Assembly: GCA_028751875.1 (NCBI GenBank) | Contig: CM054153.1 | Location: 10,343,636-10,407,635 of the forward strand | Length of the DNA: 64,000 bases | Direction of reading: 5' to 3' | Origin: Rapana venosa | Taxonomy: Eukaryota; Mollusca; Gastropoda; Neogastropoda; Muricidae | In this document: positions 46,131 through 57,124 of the stretch, piece by piece | Layout of the letters: each line of letters starts with the position of its first letter | Numbering within the stretch: the first letter of the stretch is position 1 | Position numbers and translations under genes: made by a program | The notes under the pieces: model-generated | Seen by the model: only the letters and a program-made list of their open reading frames with translations | What the model was told of the DNA's origin: nothing | Database searches by the model: none

Positions 46131-46475
46131 GTTAAAGCCACAGCCCCCACCGAACACCAGTACCGACTTCATTCCCTGACAGTATTTCGTATGAGACCAT
46201 ACACTGAGATCCTATATGCACAAATGTAAGCAGAACATCTTACACATGCGCTAAAACATGTTCCACCTTTCATAAGAGTAGGCCATTGCATGCCAGTAGG
46301 AACAAATCACAAAATTGTAACACACGCACACTAGTGTTTAGACATCATCCCCAAGGTCAAAATGCAGTTTTTTGATTCTGGGCAAATGGTCACATATGCA
46401 TAATCTCACCTTTTGCATGGGTGAACCTTGGAGCTCAAGCCAAGGAATGAAAAAAAAAGTAATTTATACAGTAAT
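46131..46475 (+). mobile_element. SINE family A variant, diverged
   Basis: Forward copy: 'tatgagaccatacactgag', 'gcagaacatcttacacatg', 'ataagagtaggccattgca', then a different 3' end, 'gggtgaaccttggagctc' with A-tail. It shares that end with 59,117-59,430 and, in reverse, 7,245-7,300. Confidence 0.7.
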
Positions 46476-46585
46476 GGTATATATCTGAAGGGAAACTACT
46501 CAGGCTGCTAGCTCAACCACTTCTCTCGGCATGAGTTCTTTCCCTTTGGCAAACTAAACTGCTTAGTGGCGGCAGCAACACTTAA

Positions 46586-47296
46586 CCTCTTAACTGCCCA
46601 GTGCAAGTGCACCCTATACGCCGGGGAATAAAATTCTTATGTACCACTGCTATGTTCATATCCCTCTTACTCAGAAACTACTACATGAATATTCCTGATA
46701 GTCTACCCAATGACAGTATATATATCGTAGATTACTCCGAGGCAAGCTCAAATTAGTTAGCATGATATTTTACTGCGAAAATATATTTAAAATGTAAAAA
46801 TTCGACCAAAAATACGATTTTTTCATCACTACTGTCATTCTGAGTACCCCCCTTATCAATAACGTCAAACATAAGTCTAGGCAAAATCTCATTCATTGTT
46901 TTTTTAATACACGATCTCCTGAATCATACACGATCGTTTTTATCACTGTTAGGTAAATCTACAGTTTTATTTGCCACTTTTACAGCTGTGTAAAGTTATT
47001 TATGCCTTCAACAAGAAGTGTCAGCCATTTTGAAAGAACTTCCCAAGCAGTCTTGCATAAAAACACAAAATACGAGCTAAGATTAAGAAACGATCTTTTT
47101 GCTACGGTTTTTGCAGCTGGATGTTGCCAAGCAACAAGAGAGTGATCTCCATTAATTTTGGAGTTCTTTCCTTTTAACTGTAGTCAAGGAAGTAGGCTTG
47201 ATTACTTCGGTTCGTTACCCGGAAATTTTCCGGGTTGTAGGCGTATAGTGTGCAGGTTTAGCCCCGGAAAATTTCCGGGGTAAGGCAGTCTAGTGG
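46586..47296. mobile_element. piggyBac-like MITE flanked by TTAA
   Basis: 711 bp between TTAA target duplications (46,582-46,585 and 47,297-47,300). Terminal inverted repeats: left CCTCTTAACTGCCCA, right (reverse complement) CCACTAGACTGCCTTA. A subterminal 'ctatacgcc' on the left matches inverted 'ggcgtatag' on the right. The right end carries two CCGG-A/T-CCGG near-palindromes (47,217-47,235 and 47,262-47,280). TTAA specificity and CCY...CTGCC termini are typical of piggyBac elements. No transposase is encoded, so it is non-autonomous. Confidence 0.75.
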
Positions 47297-47309
47297 TTAA
47301 CAGTGGCCA

Positions 47310-47990
47310 TAGTGTGGGTATGAACCAGGCTGTTGTTTTCAAAATAACATCAAACACAAATGGCATCAGTAACACAACAAAACAGAAGATGTTGGTGTCT
47401 CCTAATCAGTGAGAGCACATCACCCTGCAACTGTCAAAACTGGACCAGCTAGATAGAAGTATTGACACACACACAAAATTGGATGCTCTTGAATGAAAGT
47501 TTGCAGATTTTGACAGAGCCTTGAAGTTTCAAAACAAAGAAGTTGAGAATCTAAACACCTCAAACCAAAGTCCTCAGATCAGAACTACAAAGCACATGGT
47601 TGTAGGCAAAACTTCACAGACACCAATGCCCAACAACTCAAAAAGGACTCGGTGAAGATTTTTGGTGTAGAACAAAGACGCAGACAACACCGTCATAGAG
47701 ACCTCGTCAGACAGTCCATGTTCAGCTTGACAAAGCTGACCTCTCTATCAGCCATAGAACTGGGAAACAATTTGGGGCCATTACAGCAAAATTCACTACA
47801 TGCTGTAAAAAAAGGCAGTGGAAACCAGGGCCAAGACTGTCCCAGCTTTGAAAGGGGCCTTTTTTTATGTAGACCTCACAACTTGCAGGCAAAAACGGCC
47901 GACTATGCTTACAGGTGTGACCGTGCACTATGTGTCAACAGCAGGTGGAAGAATGGTGTGTTTTCTCCTTAAAATCGATCGCAAAGGAAA
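47310..47990 (+). pseudogene. Decayed LINE ORF1-like sequence
   Basis: Plus-strand pieces in changing frames: LQLSKLDQLDRSIDTHTKLD, FADFDRALKFQNKEVENL (heptad-like, coiled-coil character), then TRAKTVPALKGAFFYVDL and GRMVCFLLKIDRKGKK. A coiled coil followed by a basic region fits ORF1 of some LINEs, but the match is general. Several stops and frameshifts. An unrelated retroposed sequence is possible. Confidence 0.35.
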
Positions 47991-48020
47991 AAAACCCGAG
48001 ACATTGGACAGCCCAAAAGA

Positions 48021-48098
48021 TTTAATGATAATAATGATAATGTATGGAATTTATATAGTGCTGAATCTTGTAAAGCAACAAATCAAAGCGCTCAGATG
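48021..48098 (-). mobile_element. CR1/L2 LINE 3'-terminal fragment
   Basis: 'tatggaatttatatag.gc.gaatcttgtaaa.caa' and the adjacent (ATA/ATG) tail match the 3' end of the LINE at 5,590-6,563 in the same orientation. Only about 75 bp is kept. Confidence 0.8.
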
Positions 48099-48109
48099 AC
48101 TTTCTATTT

Positions 48110-48400
48110 TTAAAAAATATTTATGCGTGTATGTGGTTTAAAATTTTTTTGTCATCTGTTCCACGGCACACAATGGCCTCTTTCGAACACGAACAGGATT
48201 TACGTGTGCCAAGATCATGATGTCTGCATGCATCGCACATGGCCTCGTTTATAGTCTCATCCAAGGACTTGACATTCAGTTGATTTTTGGTCAAACTGGA
48301 AGAAAGGGCAAGGTTAGGAATTGACCCAGAACCTCATGTTTACTTTTTGGCAGCAAACGTCTTACCATCCGCACCTTCTTGAAATGCGCAGATATCCATC
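48110..48400 (-). mobile_element. Mosaic SINE: A-type body, alternative tRNA head
   Basis: The A-type body ('cacacaatggcctc', 'tatagtctcatccaagg') is followed by the head type seen at 7,560-7,635 ('gaattgacccagaacctcat', 'tttactttttggcag'). Many single-base losses at doubled bases are visible relative to other copies, consistent with indel-prone consensus. Confidence 0.7.
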
Positions 48401-48978
48401 TTCACATGATCTGACCAACTGTCCACAAATCTTCAAAATCCATAAATAGCAGACCTGAAAATAGAGACTCCTCACCTAGATAATACTTTTAAACTGGCTG
48501 CATGCTAGCTACATACTCCCGAATATATATTTTACAATATCCCACGAATCCTACCTCACTAATAAATCAGTAGTGCTTCTAACATTCACTGCCCCCCCCC
48601 CCCCCCTCTTTTTTTTAAAATAAAAAATAATCATGACTAGTTTCCATGAATGTCTGTGATCTGATCTTCATTGCATAGAATGATAGATATCAAATATTCT
48701 ATACATGTATATCCACATGCTAAAGTATCAATCAAATAAACTTGATAAGACTATGACACAACTGTCATTATAATATTTAAACGTTAAAGTTCCAATAACA
48801 TACTTGCAAAAAATGTTCATTGCTGATTTTCACGCTCCTTCCACTTTTTAAAAAATATACTGATCCTTGCAAATCAGCAGTATGTGATGAAAAAGGAGAG
48901 AAATCCCGCAGGGCTGAGTGAAATCAGTTTAGCAGGATGCAGTCATAGTGTAGGTCACAGAGATGGTGCAGTACTTAC
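48401..48978. other. Unannotated intron or spacer
   Basis: AT-rich with a poly-C run at 48,592-48,606. REEP exon 3 was looked for here and not seen. Confidence 0.4.
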
Positions 48979-49072
48979 GAAGCGTAGGCAGGATAGAGGA
49001 AGCCTATGAAGTTGCACAGGAACTGAGCTCCATAGCCCACCATCAGGTACAGGGCCAACAGAGCGATGAAGC
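48979..49072 (-). CDS. REEP5: REEP5/Yop1-family exon 2 (membrane hairpin)
   Basis: Acceptor 'gtgtgtgcag' and donor GTAAGT bound 94 nt. Translated with a split first codon it reads [20 protein letters not shown] then [12 protein letters not shown]. This closely matches human REEP5 ([29 protein letters not shown]), covering the first hydrophobic hairpin and the conserved GFxYPAY motif. The family (DP1/TB2/HVA22/Yop1) inserts wedge-shaped hairpins into tubular ER and stabilises membrane curvature. Entry phase 1 fits exon 1's donor; exit is phase 2, as expected before IKAIES. No exon 3 was found to the left within the window. Paralogue (REEP5 or REEP6) cannot be decided. Confidence 0.88.
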
Positions 49073-49163
49073 CTGCACACACGACACACACAGTCACACC
49101 CATTACTTACAGATTGTACTAATGACTGTGCCTGACATTTTGTCTTGGGAAAGATGAAAGTCA

Positions 49164-49219
<56 letters not shown>

Positions 49220-50187
49220 TGGTAGTAGTAGTAGTAGTAATCTCTGAGATAATATGAAAAGATGCTATTTTTCATTTGCTAATAATCTAGAATTTACTTT
49301 CAAAGACAGATGAAAAAAACCTGCTGTCACAACTGATACTAGGAACTTTTCAAACTTGAACAATATTCTGCAATAAAAAGGAACACTACTTTTAAAGCCT
49401 AATTTTCTGTGTTGTTTATGTTTTCCTTCCTCACAAAATTTTCAACCTTGCCCAATACTGTAACACTAGCCAGGCTGTTTGAACAACTGTATTAGATACT
49501 ACTACACTGACATTTATCACACCACCCCTTCTTGGCTTCTGCTTAGCCTTAGGTCAGGCAATGAGACATGGTTCTGGAAGTGTGTTATGAGTCATAAATG
49601 CATTCCCTGGAAAATACTCCACGTAAATTAATTTAAAATGATATTCTCAGAATCATACTGACTCTTGGAATGTTTTTACTTTAAAATGAGTTCCCCACAA
49701 CTCATAGGCTGGTGAAAAAGTATCTAGGACAAAATTCTGTCCAACACTAACAGGAAAGTAAGTTGTTAGGCTACTCCATTTCAGGTATTATCCATGTAGG
49801 CCTAAATTATATATCCAAAATAAGCAACTGCCTGCATTTTGCAGTGTGCAGATGAGTATCTGGTTTATCTTCACTTCGGAATCAATCCAAGAGCAGTTCT
49901 AAACCAAAAGCAGTTTCCTCTAGCCTATCATTTTGAATTAGATCTGCTCGACAGCAGACGAAAATTAAATCACTGAATAAAATGCACACCATAAATACAG
50001 ATAATAAAACTACGTTCACGAAAAATTAATCAAGAATACCCAATTTCACAGCTGTGCTGGTGTTTAAAATGAACGAAAGCTCTCTCTCTCTCTGGGATAC
50101 CACCGCATCAATTAGAACTTTGCGGCATCCTGCCATTCCGTCAAGAAACCCGAATTCTGTCACCGAAAATGTCCCTACAGCACTTAC
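49073..50187. other. REEP intron 1
   Basis: AT-rich intron of about 1.1 kb with a (GT)n of about 53 bp at 49,166-49,218. No other element recognised. Confidence 0.6.
49166..49218. repeat. (GT)n microsatellite
   Basis: Uninterrupted GT in REEP intron 1. Confidence 0.95.
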
Positions 50188-50327
50188 CCAGTGCAATACA
50201 GAGCCTCTTAACGCCAGTTCTTGTTTCCAACTTTTCCAGCACATCATTGAGTGCTTTCTTCTCGTGCAATATAACTTGTCCAACTCGTTTTGCCAAGTTT
50301 CTATGCACTGCTCTCAAAGGCTGCCAT
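50188..50327 (-). CDS. REEP5: REEP5/Yop1-family exon 1
   Basis: Ends at a consensus donor (G|GTAAGTG). The minus-strand frame reads NLAKRVGQVILHEKKAL, NDVLEKLETRTGVKR and LCIALG, matching the N-terminal amphipathic region of REEP5 ([29 protein letters not shown]). It joins exon 2 in phase 1. The start codon is unclear: an ATGGCAGCC with good context at 50,325-50,327 is in a different frame and would need a small indel around 50,303. In the conserved frame the ORF runs upstream through a Lys-rich, probably untranslated stretch. I placed the start at the well-contexted ATG. Confidence 0.82.
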
Positions 50328-50336
50328 CGTTCCTCG

Positions 50337-50629
50337 GTGAATAGTGGTCTCTCTTTCGTTCCTTCCTCTTTTTTTTTTTTCATAAAGGGAGGTAAGTATC
50401 GTTGACTTATTGTACTTTCGATTTGCATTGTTGCTTTAAACGGCAACTTCTTCCCCCATCCTGAAAATACTTAAAATAAACTTTACTTTGCCAATATGTT
50501 TGGTTTTGTTAATCTGAGTAGTTGAATAGTGGTCTCTCTTTCTTTCCTTTCTTTTTTTTTCATAAAGGGAGGTAAGTATCGTTGACTTATTTGTTGTACT
50601 TTCGATTTTCATTGTCGATTTAAACGGCG
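50337..50629. repeat. Direct duplication of about 105 bp next to REEP exon 1
   Basis: 50,337-50,443 and 50,523-50,629 share 'tgaatagtggtctctctttc', 'cataaagggaggtaagtatc' and 'gtactttcgatttgcattg'-like blocks ending 'taaacggc'. The right copy ends exactly where the RTE LINE begins. Confidence 0.85.
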
Positions 50630-52960
50630 TGATGATGGTGAAAAGACGGTAGATTACATCATGGTGAAAAGACGGTTTCAGTCTAGCGTTAACATCGCAC
50701 AGACACGAAGTTTTCCAGGAGCAGACATAGGGAGTGATCATGATCTTGTGATGATGACTTTCCGACTACGTCTAAAGAAAATCCACAAGCGGAACAACAT
50801 CAGGATCAAATTTGACCTCGAGAAGCTGAAGGACCCAGAGGTATTAGAAATTTTTCAAGCAAGGATAGGTGGAAAGTTTGCAGCACTCACTGTGATAGAC
50901 TCAGACATAGATACACTGACGAATAGTTTCAATACAGCGGTGACTGAAACAGCAAATGAGCTTCTTGGCAAACGCCGACCAGTCAAAAAACCATGGGTCA
51001 CACCTAACATCCTACAACTATGCGACAAGCGTAGAGAGTTGAAGAAAAAGAAAAATGAAACAAAAGAAAGAGCAGAACAATATAGGGCAGTCAACAAAAG
51101 AATCAGGAAGTCCATGACGGAGGCAAAAGAGAAATGGATCGGTGAACAGTGCCAAGACATTGAGGAGAACATCCAGAAAAACAATAGCAAGAAAGCATAT
51201 CAGCTGGTGAAAGACCTGACTAGCTCGAAACAGAGAAAAGGTTTAACAATCCAAGACAAAAATGGGAAGTGTCTCACTGACGACCAGGATATTCTGAAAC
51301 AGATGGACAGAATACTGCTCCGACCTGTATAACCGCAGGAGATCCAGAAGTCCTTAATGTACCCGAAAGCAAAGACACAGACAGTCACCCTATCCTCCGA
51401 GAAGAAGTGGAAACAGCAGTCAGATCGCTGAAAAAGGGGAAGTCAGCAGGGGCTGACAACATTCCAGCTGAGTTGGTCCAAGCTGGAGGGGAAGCCATGA
51501 TCAGCGCCCTACTAAGAATCTGCAACAAGATCTGGCAGACAGGAAAATGGCCAACACCATGGACGCAGTCACTCATCATCACCCTCCCCAAGAAAGGAAA
51601 TCTTCAACAATGCCATAATTACCGCACAATCAGCCTCATATGTCACCCAAGCAAGGTCATGCTGCAGATAATATTGAATAGACTGAAGCCACAAGCAGAG
51701 ACCATCATTGCTGAGGAACAAGCAGGTTTCAGAGCAGGGCGCAGCGCAACAGAACAGATATTCAACCTCAGAATACTATGTGAGCGGTACCTTCAACATC
51801 AACAAGACCTTTACCACGTATTTATCGATTTTAAGAAGGCATTTGACAGGGTGTGGCATGCAGCTTTGTGGGCAACCATGAATTTGTACAGCATCAATGC
51901 AAACCTGATCAGAGTCATCAAACGCTGTACAGCGAGGCCGCCAGTGCAGTGTACTACAACAACAACATTGGAGAATGGTTTCGAACAACAGTTGGAGTAA
52001 GGCAGGGCTGTCTACTCTCACCCACTCTTTTCAACATCTTCCTTGAGAGAATCATGGCTGATGCACTGGAACAATCATGAAGGATCAGTCAGCATTGGTG
52101 GCAGAACGATCACAAACCTCGCTTCGCAGATGACATTGATGGAATAGCAGGATCAGAAAAAGAGCTTGCCAGCCTAACAGAACACTTGGATAAGGCCTCC
52201 AAAACATACGGCATGGAAATCAGTGCAGAGAAGACCAAACTGATGACTAATAACACCAACGGCATTAGCACTGATATCAGGGTTAATGACCAGAAGCTGG
52301 AAACAGTTCAAAGCTTCAAGTACCTGGGAGCCATTGTATCCGACCAGGGATCCAAGCCAGAAGTAGTATGCAGGACTGCACAGACAATAACAGCTTTGTC
52401 AAAACTAAACACCATCTGGAGAGATAAGAATATCTCACTTATCTCCAAAATCAGACTAATGCGCTCCCTTGTCATATCCATATTTCTGTATGCCTGTGAA
52501 TCATGGACCCTGACTGCAGATTTGGAGAGAAGAGTACAGGCAGTGGAGATGAGATGCTTTCGGAGACCCTTGGCATCTCCTACAAAGACCACATAAGCAA
52601 CGAAAGCGTGCATAACAGAACCCAGCAAACCATTGGACCCTATGAGAACTTCTAACGATCGTGAAAAAGCGTAAACTTAAGTGGTATGGGCATGTCACAA
52701 GATCCCAAGGAATTACAAAGACAGTTTTGCAAGGCACTGTCCAAGGAGGAAGAAGAAGAGGCAGACCAAGGAAGAGCTGGGAGGATAACATCAGCGAATG
52801 GACAGGCCTAGAGCTCAACAAAACCCTGAGAAAGGCAGAACAGAGAGAGGAATGGAGGGAACTGGTTGCTGAGTCTTTGAGGGTGCCCCCACGGTCGTCA
52901 GACTACGGGACAGATAGACAGAGATAGATAGATGATGGTGATGATAATTTTAATCTGAGA
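50630..52960 (+). mobile_element. RTE-type LINE, 5'-truncated and frame-broken
   Basis: In order: endonuclease end (VDYIMVKRRF, FPGADIGSDHDLV), basic linker (KKPWVTPNILQLCDKRRELK), RT palm (GKSAGADNIPAELVQ, LPKKGNLQQCHNYRTISL, EEQAGFRAGRSATEQIFNLR, FIDFKKAFDRVWH, VGVRQGCLLSPTLFN, FADDIDGIAGSEKEL with FADD at 52,123-52,134), YLGAIVSDQG, and the tail KLKWYGHVTRSQG with GRRRGRPRKSWEDNI. The layout and the GADIGSDHDL motif are typical of the RTE/BovB group. Frameshifts near 51,290-51,335, 51,950, 52,080 and 52,560-52,660 break the ORF into pieces. It ends in a short GATA/GATGGT tail, as RTE elements do. Confidence 0.93.
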
Positions 52961-53057
52961 GTGACATAGAACATTTTCAGGTATGGCCAAAATAGTGCCT
53001 CACAGTTTTGTCGAGATTGAAGTAGACAGCACCCCTCCCCTACCCGAGAGAGGAAAG

Positions 53058-53083
53058 GTTTGTGCGTGCGTGCGTGCGTGCGT

Positions 53084-53122
<39 letters not shown>

Positions 53123-53165
53123 AGAGAGAGGAGAGGGGAAGAGAGAGAGAGAGAGAGAGAGAGAG
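53058..53165. repeat. (GCGT)n-(GA)n microsatellite
   Basis: GTGC tetramers followed by an interrupted GA run. Confidence 0.95.
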
Positions 53166-53187
53166 AACACACATAGTGAGTGTGTGT

Positions 53188-53278
53188 CAAGTCAAGTCAA
53201 ATTTTTATTTCCAGATGGTACATTGAATAAGCAATGCATTTGCTTTTTTTCATCAAGCCATCTATCTAAGAACAAAGA

Positions 53279-53280
<2 letters not shown>
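53188..53280 (-). mobile_element. LINE 3'-terminal fragment (TTGACT tail)
   Basis: 'gtcaagtcaagtcaaattt' followed by 'gcaatgcatttgctttttt' is the reverse complement of the terminal block at 42,855-42,910. Only the 3' end is kept, running into a (GT)n. Confidence 0.75.
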
Positions 53281-53321
<41 letters not shown>

Positions 53322-53455
53322 CGTGTGAGCGCGCGCGCGCGCGCGTGTGTGTGAAAGAGAGAGAGAGGAGGACAGAGAGGCAGACAGACAGTGGCACGAC
53401 TTTCCCAGCCTGAGACAGACAGACAGACAGACACACACACACACACACCGAGTGC
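53281..53455. repeat. Compound microsatellites
   Basis: (GT)n, (GC)n, GA, (CAGA)n and (CA)n in succession. Confidence 0.95.
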
Positions 53456-54029
53456 GACACAAATTTTCCAGAGACTTTCTTTCCCACCCCTTTTGACGAA
53501 TGGTGTTGATCTAACAGTCTGGGCAGTTGAGGCGTGAAGAACATGCAGGGGGCCTGCTCAATTCTACCACCCACACCACTCCTCTCAGTCCACGACCTAC
53601 ACAGCACCCACTTCACCACTGAACCCCCCTCTCTTCTCCCCCCACCCACCCACCCATATCACCACTGCATCACAGCCCACCAGCCCCTCAGGGCAACATT
53701 TCCCACCTATGGACGTGGTTTTATAGCCAGTGCAGGTGTACGCTCGATTTGTCGTTTCTAGTTTCTGTGTTGGGGCGGAAAAAAAAGTACCCTAGGGTGT
53801 GCATGTACACATGGTGGCTTTCATCCCACTTTGAAACTTCGTGTCGCACGTGTGTAAGGATTGTTTGGGTTGGGAGGGGGGGGGGGGAGGGGGGATTCTT
53901 TGTCAAGGCACCGGATACAACAAACTCATTGGAAGTTTTTGGAGTATGTGACTTATGGACAGACTGACTGAAGGATGGTCAGACTGCACAATACACAGCG
54001 TTTGTGACTTTCACCCAATGGTTTCCATT
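53456..54029. other. Unannotated spacer
   Basis: C-rich patch 53,560-53,700 with repeated CCAC units, G-run at 53,875-53,892. No recognised gene. Confidence 0.4.
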
Positions 54030-54064
54030 TACCCCCCCCCCCCCCCCCCCCACACACACACACG
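54030..54064. repeat. Poly-C then (CA)n
   Basis: About 20 C followed by CA repeats. Confidence 0.9.
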
Positions 54065-54282
54065 TCGAAATTACTTGGCTGTGAAAGCCCACAGCTCTCT
54101 GAAAGAAAAATGGTATCCCAATTTGCTGTCTGATTCCATGATCCCTTTTACACCCCCCCCCCCTCCCCTTCAACATCCACTCCCCTATTCTCTATTTTCT
54201 CTGTATTTGTCTATCCATAAAAAGTTCCCATCCTCTCATTGCTCACCTGAAAAAAGAAACTTGAAAAAAAGAAAACACCAGA

Positions 54283-54551
54283 CACCACTACTACTACTGC
54301 TACTGCTACTGCTGCCGCTGCTGCTACTACTACAACTACTGCTGCTGCTGCTGCTGCTGCTGCTACTACTACAACTACTGCTGCTGCTGCTGCTGCTGCT
54401 GCTACTACTACTACTACTGATGATAATGACGATGATACTACTACTACTACTACTACTACTACTGATGATAATGATGATGATGATGATGATAGTACAACCA
54501 CCACCACCACTACTACTACTACTACTACTGATGATAATGACACTGATGATA

Positions 54552-54583
<32 letters not shown>

Positions 54584-54757
54584 ACTACTACTTCTACTAC
54601 TACTACTACTACTACTGATGATGATGATACTACTACCACCACCACCACCACCACCACCACCACCACTACTACTGATGATGATGATAACGGCAATGACGAC
54701 GACAACGATGATGACGACGATGACGACGACGACGATGATGACGACGACGACAAACAA
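54283..54757. repeat. Compound trinucleotide array
   Basis: 475 bases composed almost only of CTA/ACT, CTG, CAC/ACC, GAT and GAC triplets, arranged as alternating blocks, for example (ACT)n then (GAT)nAATGA. All frames stay open and read as Leu, Tyr/Thr, Asp or Ser/Val runs, so no coding claim is made. Contains two (CTG)7-type blocks (about 54,340-54,400). Confidence 0.95.
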
Positions 54758-54955
54758 CGACGATGATACAAGCTAATGACCACGAGCCTTTGTCGAGTGT
54801 CTTAACACACACAGTACAGGGCTTACCTGCTGCTACAGACACACACACACACCGACACACACAGCAGTCGGCAGTGCCACTGCTATAGAGAAGGAAATGA
54901 GATCAGGAAAAAGAAGACCAGGGGACGGGTCAGAGAAAAACTAACTACGCTAGCG
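54758..54955. other. Unannotated spacer
   Basis: Short spacer with a CA run (54,838-54,864). No gene. Confidence 0.4.
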
Positions 54956-55620
54956 GGGGAGGTTGGGGGGTGGGGGGGGGGGGGGGGGGGGGGGGGGAGG
55001 GGGGAGGAGAGGGGAGAGGGAGGGGGGGGGGGGGAAGAACAGAGAAACAAAGAGGTGTAGAAGGAAAAAAAACCAAAAGCAGGCAGCAGGCTCCAGACCC
55101 AAGAGAGATTAAGGAGAGAGAGAGAGAGAGAGAGAGAGAGTGAGAGAGAGGAGAGAGAGAAGAGGAGAAGAGAGAAGACGAGAGAACCACAGACAAAGAA
55201 CAGAGAAGAGAAAGAAAGATGAGAGAGAGGCAGAGTGTGAGCCGGAAGAAAACAATACAAGACAAGAAACCAAAAAAAACAAAAACAAGAAAAGAAAAAA
55301 AAAGAAGGGACGAAGGTAATGGTAGGCAACCACCACCAAAAAAAGCAAAGAAAGAAAAAACAAAAACCCAACAAAACCAAACCACCAAACCCCAACACAC
55401 AAAAAAAACAACAAAGAAAGAGGGTAGGAAGGAAATGGCGAAAAAGAAAAGAAGAAAGGCAGAAGAAGAAAGGAAGAAATGAGTTCATAAAAACCAACAA
55501 AAGCACCTCAACCCCCCTGAACCTCTCAGAGACCCCCTCAAACAAACCCCCAAACAAAACAAACCAAAAAAAAAAAAACGAAAAAACCTTGGGTCGGGGT
55601 GGTGGGGGAAGGAGGTGGGA
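54956..55620. repeat. Low-complexity purine-rich stretch
   Basis: G-runs up to about 28 (54,968-55,000), (GA)n at 55,109-55,160, then an A/AC/AAG-rich 400 bases. The plus strand is almost entirely purine plus C; the reverse frames (Phe/Ser/Leu-rich) are composition artefacts. Confidence 0.85.
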
Positions 55621-56279
55621 GAAACGCATGGGCGGCTAAGAAAAAAATTACCTGCAGAAGAGACTGCGGTGCTTGTGGAGGGGGGGGGGGGAGTGTGAGC
55701 ATGGATCATCAGAAACACAACAGATTTGCTTAGCTTGGCTTTCAATGGAGACACGCCCTTGGAACCAAATTCTTCTAAGATGACACTCAAAACAAAACGA
55801 TGCAAAAAACAGAAAGAAATTCACAAAAAGAAAGAAAGAACGAAAGAAGGATCCTTAGGGATCGAATGGGTCATAGAGTGCGGTTCTTAGAATTGAAAGG
55901 TGATGGTGGTTGATATTTCTGAAATCGCCAACCCCCCCCTCCCTCTCTCCCTCCCTCCATCCCTCCCTCTCTCTCTTTCTCTCTGTGACTCTGATGTGTT
56001 ACCATCTTTAGCAGGGATTCGCTAGGATGTCGCCAGATTCATACCGAAAAGAACAAGTGTAACTGACCAGTGATCTAGCAACATTGCGGAGCATCCTTTA
56101 GTTGGTGGCCTTGTGGCGGCCTGAACATTGAGCAGCTTTATTTGAACTGCAGGGCCCAAGGGTGTGACAGGACGAACCCAAAGGTGGGTGAAGCGTGAGG
56201 GATGAGTTGTATTAGGACGCTACGGGAACAGGCAACCAATCTCTCCATCCCTTCCCCATGAAAACGTCTTTCATTCCTT
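55621..56279. other. Unannotated spacer
   Basis: Includes a G-run (55,681-55,692), AAAG repeats (55,830-55,850) and a CCCT/CTCT run (55,930-55,985). No recognised gene. Confidence 0.4.
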
Positions 56280-56366
56280 TCTTCTTCTTCTTCTTCTTCT
56301 TCTTCTTCTTCTTCTTCTTCTTCTTCTTCATCTTCTTCTTTTTCTTTCTTCTTCTTCTTTTCTTCT
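56280..56366. repeat. (CTT)n microsatellite
   Basis: About 48 bases of pure TTC/CTT followed by interrupted units. Confidence 0.95.
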
Positions 56367-56710
56367 TCGAAAGCTCAGACAGCAACTATTGTCGTCTGTC
56401 GAATGAGCAAAAATGCATTGCGCTGCCCTTAAGCGCCTGACAAGTTAGGCCCAGCACATCTTTCAGCATTTTAGCCCTAACACTCAGTGTACACAGCAAG
56501 ATGACTGGTAGTTAGATTTTGATAGGTTCAAGTCAGTGAAATGAACTAGGGGTGGCACAAGGAGAAAACAAGGAGTGTGTGTGATGGGGGGAGGGGGTGG
56601 TGGTGCGGAGGGCAATCTCTCTCTAAAAGCCTGTTAAAAGGTGAACGTGGAATATCAAGTTTTCATATTTTGTGAAAGTAAACGAAAGTTAAGAGACAAA
56701 ATCATCTAGA
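56367..56710. other. Unannotated spacer
   Basis: No recognised gene or repeat. Confidence 0.4.
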
Positions 56711-56813
56711 AAAGGCAGCATATTCTAGGAAAAAAAAGGCAGCATATTCTAGAAAAAAGCAGCATATTCTAGAAAAAAGCCAGCATATTCTAGAAAAGAG
56801 GCATATTCTTACC
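56711..56813. repeat. Fivefold short tandem repeat
   Basis: 'gcagcatattctagaaaaaa' repeated about five times with small changes (period 20-23). Confidence 0.9.
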
Positions 56814-56965
56814 TATCAAGCAGATTCTTCAACGAAAAGCGACGTTGGAAGATCCTTTTCAAGGATGTTGTTACTTTGTGGGCAATATTCCATATACATG
56901 TATAATTATGCTCTATATCACGCACACCTGCCCATTGACAGAACATGAGCGACAATTCAAGACAA

Positions 56966-56970
<5 letters not shown>

Positions 56971-56997
<27 letters not shown>
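56971..56997. repeat. (GA)n microsatellite
   Basis: Pure GA run. Confidence 0.95.
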
Positions 56998-57124
56998 CCT
57001 TCAGTCTGAATCATAGTTTACTCAAAGTACGCGTTTTTGACCACACTTCGCAGTTGCATCAAGTTTTGAACTAAAACAAACAACAATTAAATACCCCCCC
57101 ACCTCCACTGGATCCTTTACTGTA

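Noticed and set aside
47652..48099. Host gene exon at 47.65-48.0 kb
   Set aside because: Multiple stops and frame changes, no splice sites at boundaries; better explained as a decayed retroelement ORF.
54211..54783. Poly-Ser/Val or poly-Leu protein and a disease-type CAG repeat gene
   Set aside because: Trinucleotide array open in all frames, with no adjoining coding exon.
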